DNA of 64,000 nucleotides, from assembly GCF_039542035.1 (NCBI RefSeq), contig NZ_BAABHJ010000008.1:744001-808000 (forward strand), read 5' to 3'. The translations under genes were made by a program, and so were the position numbers. Under the pieces are notes generated by a model. That model was not told the DNA's origin and did no database searches. It worked only from the letters and a program-made list of their open reading frames with translations. The stretch's first letter is position 1. Each line of letters begins with the position of its first letter. This DNA is from Actinoallomurus liliacearum. GTDB taxonomy: Bacteria; Actinomycetota; Actinomycetes; Streptosporangiales; Streptosporangiaceae. This document shows, piece by piece, positions 59,860 to 64,000 of this stretch.

Positions 59860-60189
59860 TCAAGCGACCCTTACAGAGTGCGGGCCGACGCTGATGGTGA
59901 TGTCAACGTGTCCGCCCAAGGCCGTCGCATAGGCACGAAGCGTCTCGAGTTCCATGGCTTCGATCTTGCCGTTCTCGATCTGCGAGATTCGGGACTGAGA
60001 CACGCCGAGGGCCCGCGCCAACTCCACCTGAGTCTTACCAACGGCCTTGCGCAGCTCCTTGAGGTGGTGGCCGGCCACATACGCGTCCAACTCGGCACGC
60101 GCCCTGGCCTGACGCTCGGGATCTGCCAGCTCAGGATGCCGTCGATGGGCCTCAGCCTTGACGTCCCGCCAGTTGCGTCCGGTGCTCAT
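59860..60189 (-). CDS. XRE-family antitoxin (HigA type)
   Basis: A 109-residue antitoxin. The helix-turn-helix is LKELRKAVGKTQVELARALGVSQSRISQIENGKIE, followed by LRAYATALGGHVDITISVGPHSVRVA. It neutralises the toxin encoded just upstream and usually represses the operon. The genes overlap by 4 bp (ATGA). It is the intact version of two decayed copies at 19819 and 51225. Confidence 0.9.
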   Translation of the reverse strand: MSTGRNWRDVKAEAHRRHPELADPERQARARAELDAYVAGHHLKELRKAVGKTQVELARALGVSQSRISQIENGKIEAMELETLRAYATALGGHVDITISVGPHSVRVA

Positions 60190-60560
60190 CGGCCGCCCTC
60201 CTCATCCTTCTCCGCCCGATAATCGGCGTACCTGGCCTCGGCGAGCGGAATCGCGTCCTCGTACCAGCGGGACCATCTCCCGGTCTTGTCACCCGCAACC
60301 AGGAAGATCGCTGCGCGATCCGGATCGAAGACGAACAGCATGCGTATCTCCGACCGACCGCGAGAGCCCGGCCTCAGCTCCTTCAAGTTACGCAGCTTGC
60401 TGTGCTCCAGCGTGTCGACGAGCGGCCTGCCAAGGGTCGGCCCGACAGCGGCAAGCCGGTCGATGGCCTGCTCGATCAAGGCCGCCGAGTCCGGCTCAGA
60501 CTCGCAGAGCTTCAGGAACCACGTCTCGACAGGCTCTAAGAGGATGACTTCCCACGTCAC
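60186..60560 (-). CDS. RelE/HigB-type toxin
   Basis: A 124-residue toxin of the phage-derived Gp49/HigB family. WEVILLEPVETWFLKLCESEP starts the fold and LKELRPGSRGRSEIRMLFVFDPDRAAIFLVAGDKTGRWSRWYEDAIPLA is the conserved core with the catalytic basic residues. mRNA cleavage on the ribosome is inferred from family. The GTG start at 60560 lies only 6 bp after a TATATT -10 box, suggesting a leaderless transcript. The module stands between two copies of a tRNA-Thr 3' half. Confidence 0.9.
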   Translation of the reverse strand: MTWEVILLEPVETWFLKLCESEPDSAALIEQAIDRLAAVGPTLGRPLVDTLEHSKLRNLKELRPGSRGRSEIRMLFVFDPDRAAIFLVAGDKTGRWSRWYEDAIPLAEARYADYRAEKDEEGGR

Positions 60561-60697
60561 CCCATCAATATAACCTGTAGCTCATTTTTTCGGCTAGGGC
60601 ACGCGGTCACACGACCGTCCGCTCGCGACCCTCATCGTTGCTGTCAGAGCCGCCTTGGCCGATGAACCTCTCAACGGCTCTCACCGGGGAGGACGAG

Positions 60698-60770
60698 AGC
60701 CTCCGGCCGGATTCGAACCGGCGACCTGCCGCTTACAAGGCGGACGCTCTGCCAGCTGAGCTACGGAGGC
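60698..60770 (-). tRNA. tRNA-Thr (anticodon TGT)
   Basis: On the minus strand GCCTCCG pairs with CGGAGGC (acceptor), D-stem GCTC/GAGC, anticodon loop CTTGTAA (anticodon TGT), T-arm GCCGG-TTCGAAT-CCGGC, discriminator T. The CCA is not encoded. Its 3' half is duplicated at 59695-59739. Confidence 0.95.
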
Positions 60771-60875
60771 GCACTGCTTTCGCAGCCTCACCACGATAGC
60801 GCGTATACGCCGCGAGTCAGACTCCGTTCCGGGCGCGTTCTCCTCGCCGTCGCACCGGCCGCGGAGCGTCTGGCA

Positions 60876-60905
60876 CCAGTTAGTGAACCATGGTTCAATA
60901 ACTGG
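60876..60905. promoter_or_regulatory. 30-bp TetR operator palindrome
   Basis: CCAGTTAGTGAACCA mirrors TGGTTCAATAACTGG with a single mismatched pair, centred on TGAACCATGGTTCA. It ends one base before the TetR start codon, an ideal autoregulatory site. The other part of 60561-60906 holds the toxin promoter and tRNA. Confidence 0.8.
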
Positions 60906-60906
60906 C

Positions 60907-61521
60907 ATGGCACGGCCGAGGAAGTTCACCGATGAGCGTCTGCTGGCCGCCGCCGGGGTGGCGATCAGCCGGCTCGGGCCGGGGTTCACGCTGGCGGACG
61001 TCGCGCGGGAGGCGGGGGTCGCCGTCGGGACGGTGGCCCAGCGTTTCGGGTCCAAGCACGGGCTCTTGGCCGCGATGACCAGGGCGGCGGTGCGCACTAC
61101 CCGGGAGGGCATGAGCGCGGCCGCGGCGGCGGACGGCGATCCGGTGGCCGTGGTCGTCGAGGTGCTGGTGGCGGCGTTCGGGCCGCTGGACGATCCCGCC
61201 CGGGCGGCGAACAATCTGGCTCAGCTGGCCGTCGACCTGGCCGACGAGGAGCTGCGCGGCCTGCTGGCGGAGCTGCACGCCGCCTTGGAAGAGGGACTGA
61301 TCCCTCTCCTCGACCGGGCGGTGCGGGAGGGCCGGCTGCCCGGGGCGCCGCCCGCGCCGGTGGCCGCGCGCATCCTGGCGGCGGTCACCGACGGCACGAC
61401 GCTGCACTGGTCGGCGCGGCCCGCGGGCGGCCTCTGCGACCGGCTGCGCGCCGATCTGGGCGCGGTGCTGGCCGGCTGGAGCCACGGTTCAGACGCAGGA
61501 ACGATCGAGGAGAGCATGTGA
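60907..61521 (+). CDS. TetR-family regulator
   Basis: A 204-residue repressor beginning MARPRKFTDERLLAAAGVAISRLGPGFTLADVAREAGVAVGTVAQRFGSKHGLLAAM. ATG 60907 directly follows the palindrome. Its stop overlaps the GTG start of the SDR gene (GTGA), so the two form an operon likely induced by the enzyme's substrate. Confidence 0.88.
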   Translation: MARPRKFTDERLLAAAGVAISRLGPGFTLADVAREAGVAVGTVAQRFGSKHGLLAAMTRAAVRTTREGMSAAAAADGDPVAVVVEVLVAAFGPLDDPARAANNLAQLAVDLADEELRGLLAELHAALEEGLIPLLDRAVREGRLPGAPPAPVAARILAAVTDGTTLHWSARPAGGLCDRLRADLGAVLAGWSHGSDAGTIEESM

Positions 61522-62432
61522 CCGGTCCGTTGAAGGATCACGTCGCGCTGGTCACCGGGGGCACCCGGGGGGCCGGCCGCGGCATGGCGGTGGAGCTGGG
61601 CGCGGCCGGCGCGACGGTGTACGTCACCGGCCGCACGACGCGGGAGTCGCGCAGTCCGCTGGACCGCCCGGAGACGATCGAGGAGACCGCCGAGCTGGTC
61701 ACCGAGGCGGGCGGCCGGGGCATCCCGGTGCGCTGCGACCACATGGTCCCCGCCGACGTACGGGCGCTGGTCCGGCGGATCGAGGAGGAGCAGGGCGGCC
61801 GCCTGGACGTCCTCGTCGACGACACGTGGGGCGGCGACCAGTGGGTCGAGTGGAAACCGCTCTGGGAGCACGATCTGGAGAACGGCCTGCGGGCGCTCCG
61901 GAACGGCCTGGAGACCCACCTGATCACGCTGCACACGGTCCTTCCCCTGCTCGTACGGCGGGGGCGCGGGCTGGTCGTCGAGATCACCGACGGGGACGAC
62001 ATGTTCAACGACCGCTACCGGGGGTCGATGTTCTTCGACATGGTGAAGGTGGCGATCACGCGGCTCGGCAAGATGCTGCACGACGAGCTGGCCCCGCACG
62101 GGGTCACGTCGCTGTCGCTGACCCCCGGCTTCCTGCGCTCGGAGGAGGTCCTGGAGCACTTCGGCGTCACCGAGGAGAGCTGGCGCGACGGGATCGCCAA
62201 GGACAAGTGGTTCGCGATCTCGGAGACGCCGCGCTACATCGGGCGGGCCGTCGCCGCGCTGGCCACCGACCCGGAGGTGGCGCGCTGGTCCGGCAAGGCG
62301 CTGTCGTCCGGGGTGCTGGCGAAGCACTACGGCTTCACCGATCTCGACGGCTCGCAGCCGGAGGCGAGCCGGTTCTTCGAAGAGGTCTACTTCGGCGACA
62401 AGAAGGACGCCCCGGTCGAGGACTACCGCTGA
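61518..62432 (+). CDS. Short-chain dehydrogenase/reductase with altered catalytic site
   Basis: A 304-residue SDR-family protein. The cofactor loop is TGGTRGAGRG (13-22) and VYVTGRT suggests NADP preference. The usual Tyr-x3-Lys reads Phe173-x3-Lys177 (MFFDMVKVA) and the catalytic Ser is not obvious, so oxidoreductase chemistry may be impaired. The remainder, including LTPGFLRSEEVLEHFGV, is SDR-like. GTG 61518 overlaps the TetR stop. Confidence 0.85.
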   Translation: MTGPLKDHVALVTGGTRGAGRGMAVELGAAGATVYVTGRTTRESRSPLDRPETIEETAELVTEAGGRGIPVRCDHMVPADVRALVRRIEEEQGGRLDVLVDDTWGGDQWVEWKPLWEHDLENGLRALRNGLETHLITLHTVLPLLVRRGRGLVVEITDGDDMFNDRYRGSMFFDMVKVAITRLGKMLHDELAPHGVTSLSLTPGFLRSEEVLEHFGVTEESWRDGIAKDKWFAISETPRYIGRAVAALATDPEVARWSGKALSSGVLAKHYGFTDLDGSQPEASRFFEEVYFGDKKDAPVEDYR

Positions 62433-62437
62433 TCTGC

Positions 62438-62477
62438 GCCCCGGTTCTCCGTCGCCATGGCGACGGAGAACCGGGGC
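62438..62477. terminator. 40-nt perfect palindrome terminator (copy 2)
   Basis: GCCCCGGTTCTCCGTCGCCA reads identically on the other strand, giving a 40-nt perfect palindrome 5 bp after the SDR stop and 6 bp before the rlmB stop. Same arms as 18434-18473. Confidence 0.85.
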
Positions 62478-62483
62478 GTTGTT

Positions 62484-63410
62484 TCAGGAGCGGCGACGGC
62501 GGCGACTCGAGATCTCGTACATCGCGATGCCCGCCGCTACGCCGGCGTTCAGGGACTCGGCGTTCGGTCCCATCGGGATGTTGATGAGCAGGTCGCAGGT
62601 CTCGGCGACCAGTCGTGACAGGCCCTTGCCCTCCGAGCCGACGACGAGCACGAGCGGGCCGCTCGCGGCCTCCAGGTCGCCGACGCCCACCGCCCCCCGC
62701 GCGTCGAGCCCGGCGACGAACAGACCGGCGCTCTGGTACGCCTTCAGGGTCCGTACGAGGTTGGTGGCGCGGGCCACCGGGACCGAGGCGAGGGTCCCCG
62801 CGGAGGTCTTCCACGCCCCGGCGGTCACGCCCGCCGCCCGGCGCTCGGGGACGAGCACGCCGTTCGCGCCGAACGCGGCGGCCGAGCGGACGATCGCCCC
62901 CAGGTTGCGCGGGTCGGTCACGCCGTCGAGGGCCACGACGAGCTGCGGGGTGCCGCGCTGCAGCAGGTCGTCGGGGTGCGCGTAGCGGTACTCGGGGACC
63001 TGCAGGACGATGCCCTGGTGCACGGCCCGGTCGGTCATCCGGTCGAGCTCGGTCCGGCCCGCCTCGAGCAGCGGCACGCCGGCGTCCGTGGCCAGCTTGA
63101 TGGACTCGCGGACGCGGTCGTCGGAGGCGCCGGTCATGACGTACAGGGCGCTCGCCGGGATGCCCGCGCGCAACGCCTCGACGACCGGGTTACGGCCGGT
63201 GACCAGCTCCGGGCCGTCGGGCGCGGACCGTCGGCCGGTGCGCTCCGCGGGCGCGGACGAGGAGGGCGTACGGCGGGTGGTGCCGGCGGTGGTGGGTGTG
63301 CCGGTCCGCGTCGCCGACTTGGCGGCACGGGCGGTCTGCCGCTTGCCGTACCAGTGCCGGTCCTCCGCCTTCAAGGTGTGACTCGGCCCCTTCTTGCGAC
63401 GCTTCGCCAT
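62484..63410 (-). CDS. rlmB: 23S rRNA (guanosine-2251-2'-O)-methyltransferase
   Basis: A 308-residue SPOUT methyltransferase. The N-terminal 80 residues are basic and Ala/Thr-rich (MAKRRKKGPSHTLKAEDRHWYGK). The substrate-binding domain starts VTGRNPVVEALRAGIPA. SpoU motifs are VALDGVTDPRNLGAIVRSAAAFG (motif 1), LVVGSEGKGLSRL (motif 2) and IPMGPNAESLNAGVAAGIAMYE (motif 3). It 2'-O-methylates 23S rRNA using SAM. ATG 63410 rather than 63431 is preferred. The site of modification is inferred from family type. Confidence 0.92.
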   Translation of the reverse strand: MAKRRKKGPSHTLKAEDRHWYGKRQTARAAKSATRTGTPTTAGTTRRTPSSSAPAERTGRRSAPDGPELVTGRNPVVEALRAGIPASALYVMTGASDDRVRESIKLATDAGVPLLEAGRTELDRMTDRAVHQGIVLQVPEYRYAHPDDLLQRGTPQLVVALDGVTDPRNLGAIVRSAAAFGANGVLVPERRAAGVTAGAWKTSAGTLASVPVARATNLVRTLKAYQSAGLFVAGLDARGAVGVGDLEAASGPLVLVVGSEGKGLSRLVAETCDLLINIPMGPNAESLNAGVAAGIAMYEISSRRRRRS

Positions 63411-63450
63411 GGTTGCCCTCCGCTGGTGCACAGGGCGCTGTCCCGCCCTC

Positions 63451-63496
63451 CGAAAAAGAGGCGATCTCTCGCCCGCCGAAAAGGCGATCTCTCGCC
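63451..63496. repeat. Paired hairpin repeats upstream of rlmB
   Basis: GGCGATCTCTCGCC occurs at 63460-63473 and 63483-63496, each preceded by an A-rich GAAAA. Each forms GGCGA/TCGCC around TCTC. Function unknown; possibly a terminator of the Clp-N gene. Confidence 0.6.
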
Positions 63497-63508
63497 ACTC
63501 ACCAGACT

Positions 63509-64000
63509 CTACGCGGATCCGGGACCCGGCCTGTCCCGTAGGAGCCGCTCGATGCGCTCCAGCCGGCCTTCGATGGCGCTCAGCCGCCGCTCGATCGCCG
63601 ACTCCGGGGTGGACGGGCCCTCCGCCGCCGAGCTCTCCGCCGCCGGAGGCTCGGCCACCGGACGCCGTGGGGCCTCCGTCACCGGCTCCTCGGAAGGCGG
63701 TTCGGGGCTGCGCAGAGCGGCCATGACGTCACGGCGCACGTCGGAGGTGTCGACGCCGCACCGCTGGAGGACCCGGGCGCCGGCCCCTTCGGTCTCTCTG
63801 ATCAGGCCGAGGAGGATGTGCTCGCTGCGGATGTAGTCGTGGCCGAAGTACAACGCCTCGCGCAGCGACAGTTCGAGGACCTTCTTGGCGCGGGCCGTGA
63901 ACGGCACGTCGGTGTCGGGCGGCGTCGTTCCCCTCCCGACGAGCTCCTCGACGTCCCCGCGGGCGGTGTCGAGGGTGAGGCCGGCCGCGTCGAGGGCGCG
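63509..64000 (-). CDS. Clp N-terminal domain protein (partial)
   Basis: The gene enters from beyond the right edge, so its N-terminus is missing; 163 residues are visible. The Clp_N repeat is seen in FTARAKKVLELSLREALYFGHDYIRSEHILLGLIRETEGAGARVLQRCGVDTSDVRRDVMAAL. After it comes a Pro/Glu/Ala-rich linker and a C-terminal helix (ESAIERRLSAIEGRLERIERLLRDR). There is no AAA+ domain in the visible part, so it resembles the stand-alone ClpN/ClpS-like adaptor proteins of actinomycetes rather than ClpC. Confidence 0.85.
   Translation of the reverse strand, partial: RALDAAGLTLDTARGDVEELVGRGTTPPDTDVPFTARAKKVLELSLREALYFGHDYIRSEHILLGLIRETEGAGARVLQRCGVDTSDVRRDVMAALRSPEPPSEEPVTEAPRRPVAEPPAAESSAAEGPSTPESAIERRLSAIEGRLERIERLLRDRPGPGSA

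Overview
The window is a 64-kb piece of a very GC-rich chromosome with many GTG starts, short intergenic gaps, GC-rich hairpin terminators and little coding DNA in the gaps. Gene content points to a filamentous actinomycete: DUF3027, DUF3263, a mycosin-type subtilisin, a transmembrane Ser/Thr kinase, an F420-type (Ddn-like) reductase, bacterial XPB helicase and a stand-alone GroEL under CIRCE control. The order groEL - cold-shock gene - MoaD-like gene - threonine synthase - trehalose-6-phosphate synthase resembles the Streptomyces arrangement, but the sequence would also fit Streptosporangiales (for example Thermomonosporaceae). I see no phage, no CRISPR array and no secondary-metabolite megasynthase.

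Layout. 0-5 kb: conserved housekeeping block (sacsin-like ATPase fragment, DUF3027, MFS, cold-shock protein, HAD phosphatase). 5-9.6 kb: TetR gene, a MarR-ABC drug exporter operon, and an MFS gene with a possible 8-codon leader. 9.6-17 kb: helicase-associated protein and XPB helicase separated by a PPOX protein, an AraC regulator, an Fsr-like MFS and a DUF4190 protein. 17-22 kb: a Ddn-like reductase and TetR facing each other across an operator array, then an EamA transporter lying between the decayed halves of a toxin-antitoxin (TA) module, a scramblase-like protein, TetR, an HXXEE protein and a broken YdcF gene. 22-28.5 kb: groEL, cold-shock gene, MoaD-like gene plus threonine synthase behind a SAM-I riboswitch, and otsA. 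28.5-37 kb: sulfotransferase, ECF sigma factor divergent from a Ser/Thr kinase, PadR, otsB, DUF3263, SAM hydrolase, cation exchanger, MarR, SHOCT protein. 37-51 kb: mycosin with an unusually long cytosolic tail, DUF4097 lipoprotein, small hypotheticals and a four-gene FtsX/LolD-type ABC operon. 51-57 kb: membrane and secreted proteins, a divergent inositol monophosphatase-like protein, AhpD-like protein, MerR, YnfA, TetR with a membrane partner, and a cationic six-cysteine secreted peptide. 57-64 kb: serine hydrolase, VOC protein, an intact TA module next to tRNA-Thr whose 3' half is duplicated 1,001 bp away, TetR-SDR pair, rlmB and a partial Clp-N protein.

The most notable signals are: (1) a SAM-I riboswitch on threonine synthase plus a GG-ending sulfur-carrier protein, suggesting carrier-dependent homocysteine synthesis; (2) the duplicated tRNA-Thr 3' half bracketing only a TA module, with decayed copies of the same TA family at two other places; (3) families of 40-bp and 47-bp palindromes repeated across the window; (4) the cationic six-cysteine peptide gene; (5) several unusually clear operator palindromes beside regulator genes. 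All family assignments come from reading motifs, not from database searches.
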